A stretch of DNA of 64,000 bases from an uncultured Collinsella sp. (GTDB lineage: Bacteria; Actinomycetota; Coriobacteriia; Coriobacteriales; Coriobacteriaceae): NCBI GenBank assembly GCA_937923795.1, contig CALDWI010000012.1, forward strand, positions 1-64,000, given 5' to 3'. Position 1 is the stretch's first letter, and every line of letters begins with the position of its first letter. The notes beneath the pieces were generated by a model that ran no database searches, was not told the origin of the DNA, and saw only the letters and a list, made by a program, of their open reading frames with translations. Both the position numbers and the translations under genes were made by a program. Shown in pieces: positions 40,769 through 49,574 of the stretch.

Positions 40769-43700
40769 TTAGCCCAGCAGGTCGATGACGTTAAAGCCGA
40801 CGTTGCTCTTGGCGATGACGTCTCGGCCGCCAAAGACGCAGGTGGGCGACTCGGCTGCGATGCGCGTCACGTCGGCGCCGAGCGAGCGCAGCTCACCGGG
40901 CGTGGCGGCGAGCATCTGGGCGCGACGCTCCTCGCGCGCATGCGGATCGAGCCCGGCCAGGTAGGTCGTGTTGCGGCGCTTGGTGAGCGCGTACGGCTTC
41001 ACCGGCGCGTCCATGCCGCTCACGCAGCTCACAATAAAGCCCTCAAAGGCGCCCTCGTCGGGCTCAAAGCTGCCAAGCCATGCGCCCGCGCGCTCCACGC
41101 GCTCAATCGAAGGATCGATCGCCGGGTCGCGGTAGGTGTAGAACGCCGTCTGGCGCTCGCCGGCTGTGCGGAATCCGCAGCCGTACGCACCGCCCTTCAC
41201 GCGAATCTCGTTCCACAGGTAATCGTAGGAGAGCGCGTTGGCAGCCACGGCCCAAGCGCCTGTCACGTCAATGCCCAGGCGACGCGGATCGCACGCACGC
41301 GCGGCAAAGCAGATGTCGCTGGGGATCACGAAAGCCTCGTGGCGGTCGCACGGCGTCGGCACCGCGAGCGCGCCGCGGTCGGCACCATCGCCCGCACCCA
41401 GCCCCAGGTCACCCGCGGCATCCCAGTACGCGTCAAAGTCCTCGTCGCTGCCGGTAAAGCTCGCCATGCAGCCGTCGGCCACAAAGATGCGGCCTGCCAG
41501 CTCGGCAAGCTTGGTACGCAGCCCGTCCACGCGCTCGTCAAAGTGCTCGAGCAAATCGCGCAGGAACAGGTAGAAGTCTACGCCCGAGAGCTGCTCACGC
41601 ACCACGGCCGAAGGCGAGCTGTAGCTCATCGCGCGACCGAGCGCCGCCGAGTGGCCGTTGTTGATAAAGCCCTGCTCAAGCCCAATGCGAATTTGCGTGA
41701 GCACGTCGCGCATGCGGTCGGCGTCGGCGTCTGCCAAAAGCGTGCTCGACCATACCTCGCGCGGCAGACTCGCCAGTGCATCGATCTTCTCGGACAGGGC
41801 GCCGGCGCTCACCAGCAGGTAGGGGCGCACGCCGTCTACTTCGGGCTGCGTCATGACTTCGGTCGTAAAGCTCAAAAAGCCGAGCTTGCCAGCGAGCAAG
41901 TTGTCGAGTTCCTCGGCCGAGTGCTCGCGCGTGGGCAGCTGCTTAAGCAGGCGGCAGAGCAGTGTCACATAGGGCAGGTCCTCAAACGCGACGCAGCTCA
42001 GGTCGAAATACTGCATGGCGTAGGCCAGACGGTTGGTGGGGATGTCGTGGCGCAGGCAGGGGATGGGCGTGGTCGTGTCTACGACCAGCGGCGGCTCGGG
42101 GCGCGCCTCGCCAATGTCGGACACGCGCAGGCGCGGCAGCGTGGCCTTGGCCTCGGGCGTGTCTTCTGCCTCCTGCGCGGCACGCAGCGCGGCCGTGCGC
42201 TCGACCACGTCGGCCAGCTCGGCATCGGTCATGGCATCGCGCTTGGCTGCCAGCTCGGCGGCTTCGGCACCCTCCGAACCCTCGGCGGCGTCCACCGGCA
42301 CCAGCTCGACCAGTGCCATGTGGTCGTTTTCCAGCACCAGCTCGCGCAGCAGGTCCTCAAAATAGCTGCCGTCCAGCTCGCTGCGCAGCTCCTCGTACAC
42401 CGGGCCGTACTTGAGCGCCAGCGTCGCGGCGTCGTCATCGTAGAGCCACGTGCTCAGCGCGTCGCACGCAATGGCCACGCCGTCGGCGATGCCGTAGTCG
42501 CGCTGACGCAGGTCGTATTCGTTGCTGCTGATGATGGCTTCCAGGCGCTCGCGCGGAACGCCATGCTCGCATAGGTCGCGGCAGGCGTCCTGGAACACGC
42601 GGCGCAGCTCGCGCGCCACGCCGGGCTGTGCGTTTTGCAGCATGATGAGCTCGTAGGGCTGCAGGCTCTCGGCCGCGGTGTAGCTCACCACGTTGCCGCC
42701 CATGCCGGCGGCCAGAATGGCCTTCTTAACTGGCGCTTCGTTGGAGCCCAGCAGTGCCTCAAACAGGATATCTGCTGCGATCGTGCGTTTGCGGTCGAGC
42801 GCGCTGCCCAGCACAAGACCCAGGCCCACCAGGGCGTTCTCGGGCGTGGTAGCCATCTCAACGCGCTTGTACTCGCAGGTCACGGGCGCCTGCACGCCCA
42901 GCGGATTGGGCGCCATCGTGGACGGGTCCTCGCCGGCGGCGACGGCAGCGTCCATGCGGCGGCTCGCGGCACTCGGCTGCGACAGATAGCGCTCGTCCAA
43001 AAAGGCCAGGGCGCGGTCCACGTCCAGGTCGCCGTAGAGCGTTATATAAGAGTTGGAAGGATTGTAGTGGCGCGCGTGCGTGTCCAGGAACTGCTCGTAG
43101 GTGAGCGCGGGAATCGCGCGCGGGTCGCCACCGCTCTCGTGTGCATAGGCGGTGTCGGGGTAGAGCGCGGCGTTGACGGCGTCGTCCAGCACACTCATGG
43201 GGTCGGACAGCGCACCCTTCATCTCGTTGAACACCACGCCGTTATAGCGCAGCGTGCCCTCGCGCAGGCTCGCGGAGCCGCCGTCGCCCTCGCCCTCGAC
43301 GCTCTCCGGCAGGTCCAGCTCGTAGTGCCAGCCCTCCTGCTCAAAAATGGTGGGCTTGGTATAGATGGCCGGGTTGAACACCGCGTCCAGGTACACGTCC
43401 ATCAGGTTGTACAGATCCTGCTCGTTGGTGGTGGCAACGGGGTAGATGGTCTTGTCGGGGTAGGTCATGGCGTTGAGAAACGTCTGCATGGAGCTCTTGA
43501 TCAGATCGACAAACGGCTCCTTGACGGGGAACTTAGCCGATCCGCACAGCACCGAGTGCTCAAGAATATGGAACACGCCGGTGGAATCGGCCGGCGGCGT
43601 CTTAAAGCCAATGGCAAAGGCCTTGTTTTCGTCGTCGCATGCCAGGTACAGCAGGCGAGCGCCCGAGGCGGTGTGGCGCAGCACGTAGGCGTCCGAGTCG

Positions 43701-43807
43701 AGCTCGGGCACGGTCTCGCGGCGCTCGACGGCAAAGCCGTGGCAGGTAGTGCCGGGCACTAGCAGTGCGGCGGCAGCGGCGCGCGGGTCGGTTGAGGTAG
43801 CGGGCAT
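40769..43807 (-). CDS. M16C-family metallopeptidase (presequence protease / insulinase-like)
   Basis: 1012 aa. The inverted zinc motif HILEH (His80, Glu83, His84) lies in TGVFHILEHSVLCGS, with the downstream NEMKGALSDP segment supplying the third ligand region. Four M16 repeats plus the M16C-associated linker give the usual length of about 1000 residues, as in PreP, which digests short peptides in a closed chamber. ATG at 43807 is preceded on the minus strand by AAAGGAG; an open frame continues upstream to 44065 but runs through palindromic repeats and is not believed. No signal peptide, so cytosolic. Confidence 0.92.
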   Translation of the reverse strand: MPATSTDPRAAAAALLVPGTTCHGFAVERRETVPELDSDAYVLRHTASGARLLYLACDDENKAFAIGFKTPPADSTGVFHILEHSVLCGSAKFPVKEPFVDLIKSSMQTFLNAMTYPDKTIYPVATTNEQDLYNLMDVYLDAVFNPAIYTKPTIFEQEGWHYELDLPESVEGEGDGGSASLREGTLRYNGVVFNEMKGALSDPMSVLDDAVNAALYPDTAYAHESGGDPRAIPALTYEQFLDTHARHYNPSNSYITLYGDLDVDRALAFLDERYLSQPSAASRRMDAAVAAGEDPSTMAPNPLGVQAPVTCEYKRVEMATTPENALVGLGLVLGSALDRKRTIAADILFEALLGSNEAPVKKAILAAGMGGNVVSYTAAESLQPYELIMLQNAQPGVARELRRVFQDACRDLCEHGVPRERLEAIISSNEYDLRQRDYGIADGVAIACDALSTWLYDDDAATLALKYGPVYEELRSELDGSYFEDLLRELVLENDHMALVELVPVDAAEGSEGAEAAELAAKRDAMTDAELADVVERTAALRAAQEAEDTPEAKATLPRLRVSDIGEARPEPPLVVDTTTPIPCLRHDIPTNRLAYAMQYFDLSCVAFEDLPYVTLLCRLLKQLPTREHSAEELDNLLAGKLGFLSFTTEVMTQPEVDGVRPYLLVSAGALSEKIDALASLPREVWSSTLLADADADRMRDVLTQIRIGLEQGFINNGHSAALGRAMSYSSPSAVVREQLSGVDFYLFLRDLLEHFDERVDGLRTKLAELAGRIFVADGCMASFTGSDEDFDAYWDAAGDLGLGAGDGADRGALAVPTPCDRHEAFVIPSDICFAARACDPRRLGIDVTGAWAVAANALSYDYLWNEIRVKGGAYGCGFRTAGERQTAFYTYRDPAIDPSIERVERAGAWLGSFEPDEGAFEGFIVSCVSGMDAPVKPYALTKRRNTTYLAGLDPHAREERRAQMLAATPGELRSLGADVTRIAAESPTCVFGGRDVIAKSNVGFNVIDLLG

Positions 43808-43972
43808 ATGCAGTCTCCTTTGACGCCCCAGCGGGGGCGAATCGAGTCGAATCCTCGAGAGTATACCCATATGGGGCCGCGGCTCTGCGGCGAACTGAAG
43901 ACGATGCTGGCGGATTGGGCATAGGTCCCGCGTGCCCGCCGCACGAGCGTGGAAAATTGGACACTCGCCAAA

Positions 43973-44121
43973 CGAGAGTGGATATTCGGACGGACGAGCG
44001 AGGATTTCCGGATACCTATCGAACGAGAGTGGATATTTGGACGGAATCTGCCGCAAAAGCCCCAAAAACCGTCCAAATATCCACTCTCGATATCCGACCG
44101 TCCGAAAATCCTCGCTCGTCC
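43973..44121. repeat. Nested palindromes upstream of the M16C gene
   Basis: CGAGAGTGGATATTTGGACGG (without its last base, 44024-44043) pairs with 44070-44089 as part of a 21-bp perfect inverted repeat. Outside it, GGACGAGCGAGGATTT (43992-44007) pairs with 44106-44121. A near-identical direct copy of the inner arm lies at 43973-43994. It is part of a 623-base divergent gap (43808-44430). Confidence 0.82.
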
Positions 44122-44138
44122 ATCACTCGCGTATCTCT

Positions 44139-44374
44139 CGTCTCTCATTCGTCTCCAATATGAGAGATGACAGGAAGATGAGAGAAAAATATGAGAGATA
44201 ACTGAGCGGCAAAGAGACAGGCAATCATGGTATTGTCTCAATACCGATTGTTCTACCAGCAAAAATATGTATAAATGAAGCAAATGGTAGACATTTCATC
44301 TCTCATCTATCTCTCTATCTCTAAGCCGAGAGATAGAGAGATAGATGAGAGATAATTACGAGAGATAACTGAGA
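44139..44374. promoter_or_regulatory. Array of GAGAGAT palindromes upstream of the AlbA_2 gene
   Basis: ATGAGAGAT/ATGAGAGAA-type octamers occur near 44160, 44178, 44191 and 44345, and inverted (TCTCTCAT) near 44141 and 44299. A 25-bp perfect inverted repeat (44298-44322 with 44329-44353, 6-base loop) lies 78 bases before the start codon, and GAGAGATAACTGAG is repeated at 44193 and 44361. The density and position suggest an operator array or protein-loading site for the downstream gene; a structured leader is the alternative. Confidence 0.6.
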
Positions 44375-44430
44375 GACGAGGGAAATCTATCCGCGGCATT
44401 CTCCGCAGGACCGAGCGAAAGGACGTGCAG

Positions 44431-45897
44431 ATGAACGAAAACGAGCTGACCGGTCTGCTTGAGTCTTTAAGGCGTATGGGCTCGGATGATCTTAACGTCG
44501 AAGTGAAGGAGAGCGCCACGACGCTTTCCCGCGATGTGTGGGAAACGGTGAGCGCATTCGCGAACACTGCCGGCGGAATTATCGTGCTCGGAGTGAGTGA
44601 GCGCGCAGGTTTTGTCCCGGTTGAGAACTTCGAGATCGAGAAAGTGCTCAACCAATTTGTGTCAGGCATGGGTGATGCGGGCGGTCGAGGAAAGCTGGCC
44701 AATCCGCCTAAATACACGATCGAGCGAGTGGAGCTTCAGGGCGTCATCGTTCTCGTCATTACGATTGAGGAGCTCGACCCGTCGAGCAAGCCCTGCTATG
44801 TCATAGAGCGGGGCGCCCAGGGCGGCAGCTACAAGCGCATCGATGACAAAGATGTGCCGCTTTCATCGACCGAGGTGCTCGCATTGGCGTCATACGGTCG
44901 AGCGACTCCGAGCGATCGCGACGCGGTGGCGGGTGCGGGCGCGGACAATCTCGACGAGACGCTGGTCGACCGTACGATAGATCGGGCTTTCTCGTTGACG
45001 CCCCGGGCAATGCGAGGCGCGCCGGACAAACAAACGAAGCTGGAGCGCCTAAATATCCTTGATTCCCAGGGCAATGTCACCAAGGCTGGACTCCTAGTTG
45101 TGGGCACCTACCCTCAGCAGTTCTATCCCAAGCTCTTCATTGACGTGGCTGTCCATGCGGGAACTCAGAAGGGCATGGCGGGGTCGCTGAGATTCATGGA
45201 CCGCACGATCTGTGAGGGAACGTTGGGCGAGATGATCTCGGATGCCGTCGCAGCCGTCGCCAAGAATTTGCGGCGAACCTCGACCGTCCAAGGCGTCTCG
45301 CGTGTCGACTCGCTTGAGATTCCCGAGGAGGTTCTGCGCGAGGCAATCGCCAACGCCGTAATCCATCGAGAATACGGGGATCGGTTCTGTGGACAATCGA
45401 TTGCCGTCGACGTCTTTGACGATCGTGTCGAGGTGACGAATCCTGGCGGCCTTTACGGGGGAAAGACTCGCGAGAACTTGTTTGACGGCAGCTCCCGATG
45501 CCGTAACGCGACGCTTGTGAAGCTCATGTCGATTGTTCCGCTGCCGGATGGCGCAGGTTCGCCGGCTGAGGGCAATGGCTCGGGCATCCTGATGATGATC
45601 GATGCCATGCGCGCGCATGGTCTGGCCGAGCCCCTGTTCTGCCTGGGATTCGATCGGTTCAAGGTCGTACTTTACCGTTCAAAGATCGAGCCGGTCGATC
45701 ATGGCGGGGGCTTAATTGTGGCGGCACTCAAACACTACGGCGAGCTGGGGACGCGTGAGCTGGCAGAACGCACGGGGCTTACAATTTCCCAGGTTAGGTC
45801 GCGCGTCAACGCGCTCATTGCTCAAGGCGAGCTTGAGCCCACGGCGCCGGCGACGAGCCGCAACCGCAAGTATCGACTGTCGGAGCGCGTGGGATAG
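44431..45897 (+). CDS. AlbA_2 (Schlafen-like) DNA-binding, GHKL ATPase-like regulator
   Basis: 488 aa. The N-terminal AlbA_2 domain (about 8-135) contains VEVKESATTLSRDVWETVSAFANTAGGIIVLGV, with the typical NTxGG loop. The C-terminal half has a split GHKL-type segment (LREAIANAVIHREYGD, VEVTNPGGLYGG) and ends in a winged helix (LGTRELAERTGLTISQVRSRV). The family is COG2865, predicted ATP-dependent regulators, some linked to phage defence. ATG 44431 follows GAAAGGA. The unusual palindrome array just upstream suggests autoregulation. Function is otherwise unknown. Confidence 0.85.
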   Translation: MNENELTGLLESLRRMGSDDLNVEVKESATTLSRDVWETVSAFANTAGGIIVLGVSERAGFVPVENFEIEKVLNQFVSGMGDAGGRGKLANPPKYTIERVELQGVIVLVITIEELDPSSKPCYVIERGAQGGSYKRIDDKDVPLSSTEVLALASYGRATPSDRDAVAGAGADNLDETLVDRTIDRAFSLTPRAMRGAPDKQTKLERLNILDSQGNVTKAGLLVVGTYPQQFYPKLFIDVAVHAGTQKGMAGSLRFMDRTICEGTLGEMISDAVAAVAKNLRRTSTVQGVSRVDSLEIPEEVLREAIANAVIHREYGDRFCGQSIAVDVFDDRVEVTNPGGLYGGKTRENLFDGSSRCRNATLVKLMSIVPLPDGAGSPAEGNGSGILMMIDAMRAHGLAEPLFCLGFDRFKVVLYRSKIEPVDHGGGLIVAALKHYGELGTRELAERTGLTISQVRSRVNALIAQGELEPTAPATSRNRKYRLSERVG

Positions 45898-45997
45898 ATG
45901 CGTTAGTGGACGAGGCGACCCAATAATCGACCCTCGATTGGCGTCCATTAAGGTAAAGCGGTTGTTGCCCAGTCGACGGTGATGCTAAAGACTCGGC

Positions 45998-46489
45998 TTA
46001 CGCCGGCATGGCCCCGAACCCGTCTATCAGGAACAGCCTAAGAACCAGCTTGATGACATTTCCCGGTTTGACTTCTGCCGCGTCAAAGACGTGGCACTCG
46101 GCGAGCTCGCTGCAGTATGCATAGATGTCGCGGATAAGGTCCGCGCCCGAGAGCGTAAACATGTAGCCTGCGTCCGAAAGCGCATTGGGCGCGGCAGGCA
46201 ACTTGGCCATGTGACAGAACGTTTGCAGGTCGGGCGCCATAACGTTCTGGTAGTCGAGGTGGCCGTTGGCATCCTGCGCGGCAAGCTCCAATTGGCGCAC
46301 AAAACCCAGCGCCGCCGCTAACACAAAGCTCGGCGTAGGCGCATTGACGTCCTGAGTGGTCGCCACAAGCCTGCCCGCCGCCTGCGTGACAAGCCAAGCG
46401 ACCTCGCGCTGGCAACGCACGGCCTTGCGCGTAACCGGCTTGATGGACGAAGAAGAAACGCTTCCCTTAGGCGGATTCGAAACAGCCAC
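45998..46489 (-). CDS. Unknown protein, 163 aa
   Basis: Not recognised. GTG at 46489 is preceded on the minus strand by GGGAGG at 5 bases, which fixes the start. The N-terminal 25 residues are Ser/Lys-rich and likely disordered; the rest is predicted helical, with Cys residues in TFCHMAKL, AYCSEL and AECHVF. No membrane segment. It is convergent with the AlbA_2 gene and divergent from the HNH gene. Its low-complexity start and intact frame suggest a real small cytosolic protein. Confidence 0.65.
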   Translation of the reverse strand: MAVSNPPKGSVSSSSIKPVTRKAVRCQREVAWLVTQAAGRLVATTQDVNAPTPSFVLAAALGFVRQLELAAQDANGHLDYQNVMAPDLQTFCHMAKLPAAPNALSDAGYMFTLSGADLIRDIYAYCSELAECHVFDAAEVKPGNVIKLVLRLFLIDGFGAMPA

Positions 46490-46704
46490 AAGAACCTCCC
46501 ATGAACGACCCGGCCCAACAAGCCCGGATGAAACACGTGCTACATCAGTATACAGGGAAGTGGGGTAGCGGGGTACAAGCGCGCCAGCGGCAAACCGAGA
46601 GCATCAACGATGTGCCGATCGCGGAATGAGATCTCGTAATAATTGACTCTCGACCATATTATTGAGGGGTATGACTCGCATTCGTATGGTTGTAGGTGCT
46701 GGCG

Positions 46705-47787
46705 ATGAACGACATTGACCTTGCTGTTCCGTTGATGGATGGACCAAGCTATGACCGTGCCTGCAGTCTCGTGCCTTCCGAATACGTTGAGGCATGGGAG
46801 TGGTTTCTGGGTGAGGAGCAGCGCGGCGGCGTTTGGACCAGCCTTCCGCACCACACCAAGGAAGATAGCCCTCAGTATCAGTATCGTTTGAGAATTGGCT
46901 CGGACTTCTTTCCCGTAACGCGGGATTCAGGGATCTTCTGGCCGGGCCAGGATCGGGTGAAGCAAGACCCCAATAAGATCTTTGCGCTCTCGGTCCATAA
47001 CTCTAAAAAGAGCTTCTACACCGATGTGCCTCCGCTCTATTTGGACGATGGTACGTGGGTCATTAAGTACTCGGTTCAAGCGCCGGGTACCGTTGGTTTT
47101 CGAGACCAGAATTACAACCGTAAAATGCTCAACTGCATGGAATGTGGCGTCCCAGTCGGAGTCATATTTGCAACCGAGGTGGGCTATAAGGTGCTCGGCC
47201 TTGCGTTTGTTGAGCGGTTCGAGCCCGAAAACGGATGGTTTGTTCTGCACGGTCCTGTTCATAAAGGCGGACCGGACCCTCGTTTTGCGCCCGACATGAG
47301 TTATCTGAAGCACATACCCGTCGATATTGAGTTTGCCGGACAGGGTGTGACCGACGACGAAAAGGTCCGCTATGCGTTAAGGCGCGAGCGATTGGGGCAG
47401 CAATGGTTCCGCAAGCAGCTCGTTGCCGCCTATGATGGCCGTTGCGCGGTGTCGGACTGCGGCGTCAGCGAAGCTCTGGAGGCTGCACATATCGAGAATT
47501 ACTCGGGACCCAAATCGCAGGTTGCCAGCAACGGCATTCTGCTTCGGCGCGATCTTCATTCCCTATTTGATGCTCACCTGATTTCGTTTGAGCCTGTTTG
47601 CGGCGAATATCGGCTGTGCGGATCGTACCTGCTGGATAAGACCGACTACGCTTCCTTTGCGGGTGCGACGCTAAGGCAGCCGAATGAGCGTCAGTGGCGA
47701 CCCGATACGGTGTTTCTTGAGGCCCATCGCATTGAGTTCGATCGCTCGGAAAAGAAGCGTGAAAAGGCGGGGCTTCTGCCGTATTAG
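46705..47787 (+). CDS. HNH endonuclease with a novel-looking N-terminal domain
   Basis: 360 aa. The C-terminal part is an HNH_2-type nuclease: WFRKQLVAAYDGRCAVSDCG, ALEAAHIENYSG, SNGILLRRDLHSLFDAHL. The His of AAHIE, Asn of SNGI and His of LHSLFD form the expected ββα-metal site. The N-terminal 220 residues (YRLRIGSDFFPVTRDSGIFW, VGVIFATEVGYKVLGLAF) are not recognised and may be a DNA-base reader, as in modification-dependent restriction enzymes. ATG 46705 has a weak AGGTG upstream; GTG 46696 is possible. Base composition is nearer 55 percent GC, lower than the neighbours. Confidence 0.78.
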   Translation: MNDIDLAVPLMDGPSYDRACSLVPSEYVEAWEWFLGEEQRGGVWTSLPHHTKEDSPQYQYRLRIGSDFFPVTRDSGIFWPGQDRVKQDPNKIFALSVHNSKKSFYTDVPPLYLDDGTWVIKYSVQAPGTVGFRDQNYNRKMLNCMECGVPVGVIFATEVGYKVLGLAFVERFEPENGWFVLHGPVHKGGPDPRFAPDMSYLKHIPVDIEFAGQGVTDDEKVRYALRRERLGQQWFRKQLVAAYDGRCAVSDCGVSEALEAAHIENYSGPKSQVASNGILLRRDLHSLFDAHLISFEPVCGEYRLCGSYLLDKTDYASFAGATLRQPNERQWRPDTVFLEAHRIEFDRSEKKREKAGLLPY

Positions 47788-47908
47788 CGTATTTGGCTTT
47801 GGCATTCTTTGACGATCGTGTTGTTTGATCGGATCGCGTGGCGATGCAATCTCGCGCCCGCCCGCCGGTGCATGCTCTTCCTGATTTGTATAGCGAGAAG
47901 GGGCATGT

Positions 47909-48193
47909 ATGAGCTGGCGAGGCGATATTGCGATGGGGAAGTACGGAAAACTGCCGTGTGCCCTTATCGACAACAATATGTTTCCGGGCGTAGAAGTTGA
48001 TTGCGGGTCGTTTGTCGTCGCCTGCCCTTGCTGCGGCTCGCAAATACCGTGTCTCGACATTCGGTTCATCGATGCACGTGACAGGTTCAGCGACGAAGTG
48101 AGGAAACGTACGGGCGTTCATATGCCGGTGTATCCGGAGAAATGCCCTGTTTGTGGCCTCGATATCGTGTACGACGCCGGCGACGAGGGATAG
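47909..48193 (+). CDS. Small CXXC zinc-ribbon-like protein
   Basis: 94 aa, not recognised. Two CXXC-type pairs (ACPCCGS near 39-44 and KCPVCG near 78-83) are spaced about 38 residues apart, a plausible zinc ribbon. AGAAGGGGC lies 6 bases ahead of ATG 47909. It is in the same direction as the HNH gene, 121 bases away, and converges with the DUF5710 gene. Short, so a chance frame cannot be excluded, but the cysteine pattern and ribosome binding site support it. Confidence 0.6.
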   Translation: MSWRGDIAMGKYGKLPCALIDNNMFPGVEVDCGSFVVACPCCGSQIPCLDIRFIDARDRFSDEVRKRTGVHMPVYPEKCPVCGLDIVYDAGDEG

Positions 48194-48230
48194 GTGATGC
48201 GGAGGAGTTGGCTGTGAGTGTCTTTTGCCT

Positions 48231-48917
48231 CTACAAATAAATCCCCTCACCGAGTTGCTTGTGGAACTCGGCGTGATGGTCGCGTGCCCAGGTAAAGAGC
48301 GCCTGGTCAAAGTCGGTACGCGTGGCCGGGACGCCAAAGACGCCGGCAACTTCGACGCGTATAAACTCCAGTGCCGGCAGCTTGTTGATGGCAGTGAGGG
48401 CAAACGGGGACGAGGGCTCCTCGAACAGATAGCGGCTGCCTTGCAGCGCGTCGCAACTGGTGCACGTGTTGCCGAGCGACGGGGCTTTGGAGGCTCGCGC
48501 GCCTACGGGCTTGTAGCCGCAGCGCTTATGAAGGTAGTCGCGGATCTCGCCCGGTACGCAGCCAAGAGCGGGCACGATGGCGAGTGCGTTGGCGTTGGCC
48601 GTGTCGATGGCAATGTACCCGGCTTCGTTGGGCGCGTGCGCGATGGCGATGCTCTCGTCGTTATCGGTTCGATAGGGAATGCCGAAGGCCGCGACCGAGG
48701 TCTCTTTGTGACACTTCCAGCACTCGCGCTTGCCCAGTACTAGATATATATACGGCGCTGAGGGGTCGGATCGGTCAACACCGGGCAGCCACTCGGCAAA
48801 GGGCTCGGGGTTGACGCCGCTGGGTACATACCAGATCTTCTTGGTCCGGTCCCATTTGGCGCCCAGCGCCTTGGCTTCTTCTTTGTGCGAAAAGGGGACA
48901 TCGAGCTCGGTGCGCAT
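48231..48917 (-). CDS. DUF5710-domain protein
   Basis: 228 aa. The first 45 residues (LDVPFSHKEEAKALGAKWD, KKIWYVPSGVNPEPFAEWLP) are a DUF5710 domain, found at the ends of toprim, primase and antirestriction-like proteins and thought to bind nucleic acid. The rest (about 60-228) contains CWKCHKE and CTSCDAL, possibly one zinc site, and is not recognised. The start at 48917 follows AAGGAG on the minus strand; the frame is open further upstream across the tRNA-Val gene, which rules out the longer form. Confidence 0.7.
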   Translation of the reverse strand: MRTELDVPFSHKEEAKALGAKWDRTKKIWYVPSGVNPEPFAEWLPGVDRSDPSAPYIYLVLGKRECWKCHKETSVAAFGIPYRTDNDESIAIAHAPNEAGYIAIDTANANALAIVPALGCVPGEIRDYLHKRCGYKPVGARASKAPSLGNTCTSCDALQGSRYLFEEPSSPFALTAINKLPALEFIRVEVAGVFGVPATRTDFDQALFTWARDHHAEFHKQLGEGIYL

Positions 48918-49164
48918 GGCGGCTCCTTGGTGCTGCAGGTGCAAGTGACTCAAGGATACCGCAGGGTATGGACGTTGTGGCGTTTTGCCGAGAAGCTGCG
49001 GTGCGGATGGGTTCGAGACGCGTTGGTCTCGGCCTCGGTGGCTATTGGGGCGGTTTTGATTGACTGCGGGGTCGGCCGGGATAGGCGCTTGGGTCGCTGA
49101 CGCGGTTTTGCGCATGGGCGGGGTGGTTGTTTGGGCGGTTGGAGCTGCCAGCGGATTTGGCGAC

Positions 49165-49202
49165 ATAAAACAAAACAGCCCAGAGACATAGCCTCTGAGC
49201 TG
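49165..49202 (-). terminator. Terminator of tRNA-Val
   Basis: On the minus strand CAGCTCAGAG pairs with CTCTGGGCTG (one G-T) around GCTATGT and is followed by TTTTGTTTT. Confidence 0.85.
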
Positions 49203-49210
49203 CGAACATT

Positions 49211-49285
49211 TGGTGGGCGTTAGAAGATTTGAACTTCTGACCTCTTCCGTGTCAGGGAAGCGCTCTCCCCCTGAGCTAAACGCCC
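49211..49285 (-). tRNA. tRNA-Val (anticodon GAC)
   Basis: Read on the minus strand: the acceptor GGGCGTT pairs with AACGCCC, and the D arm is TAGCTCAGGGGGAGAGC. The anticodon stem CTTCC/GGAAG holds the loop CTGACAC with anticodon GAC, and the T arm is AGAAGTTCAAATCTTCT. The discriminator is A and CCA is encoded. It stands alone, with its terminator 9 bases downstream. Confidence 0.95.
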
Positions 49286-49574
49286 GATCAAGGGTGCGCA
49301 AGCGCGCAAGGGATAATATAACGGAGCCTGAACTCGGTGGCAAGAACATTTTTAAAAATCGCTTACATTGTGGAATTCGGGGGCTTTGTCGCATCCATTT
49401 CAAAAGAGCCTGCTGCCGCGATTTGGCTGTCGCATAATGCAAGGCCATTGCGGTATCGAGCTATGGAAAGACGCCTGCGGAATTGTCCTACCGATAAGCG
49501 GACAAGCCTCCAGCTGGTGACTTCGCCGTGGTAAGGTAAGCCGAATTGTTTCCAGGCTGTTTCGGGGGAGTGGA

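Noticed and set aside
40940..43762. Two long plus-strand frames opposite the M16C peptidase gene
   Set aside because: Arg/His/Gly-rich antisense translations; the minus strand has HILEH and a proper start.
43808..44065. N-terminal extension of the M16C peptidase to 44065
   Set aside because: The extra residues are encoded by nested palindromes, and AAAGGAG sits ahead of the ATG at 43807.
48918..49448. Upstream extension of the DUF5710 frame
   Set aside because: It crosses tRNA-Val and its terminator; the AAGGAG site fixes the start at 48917.
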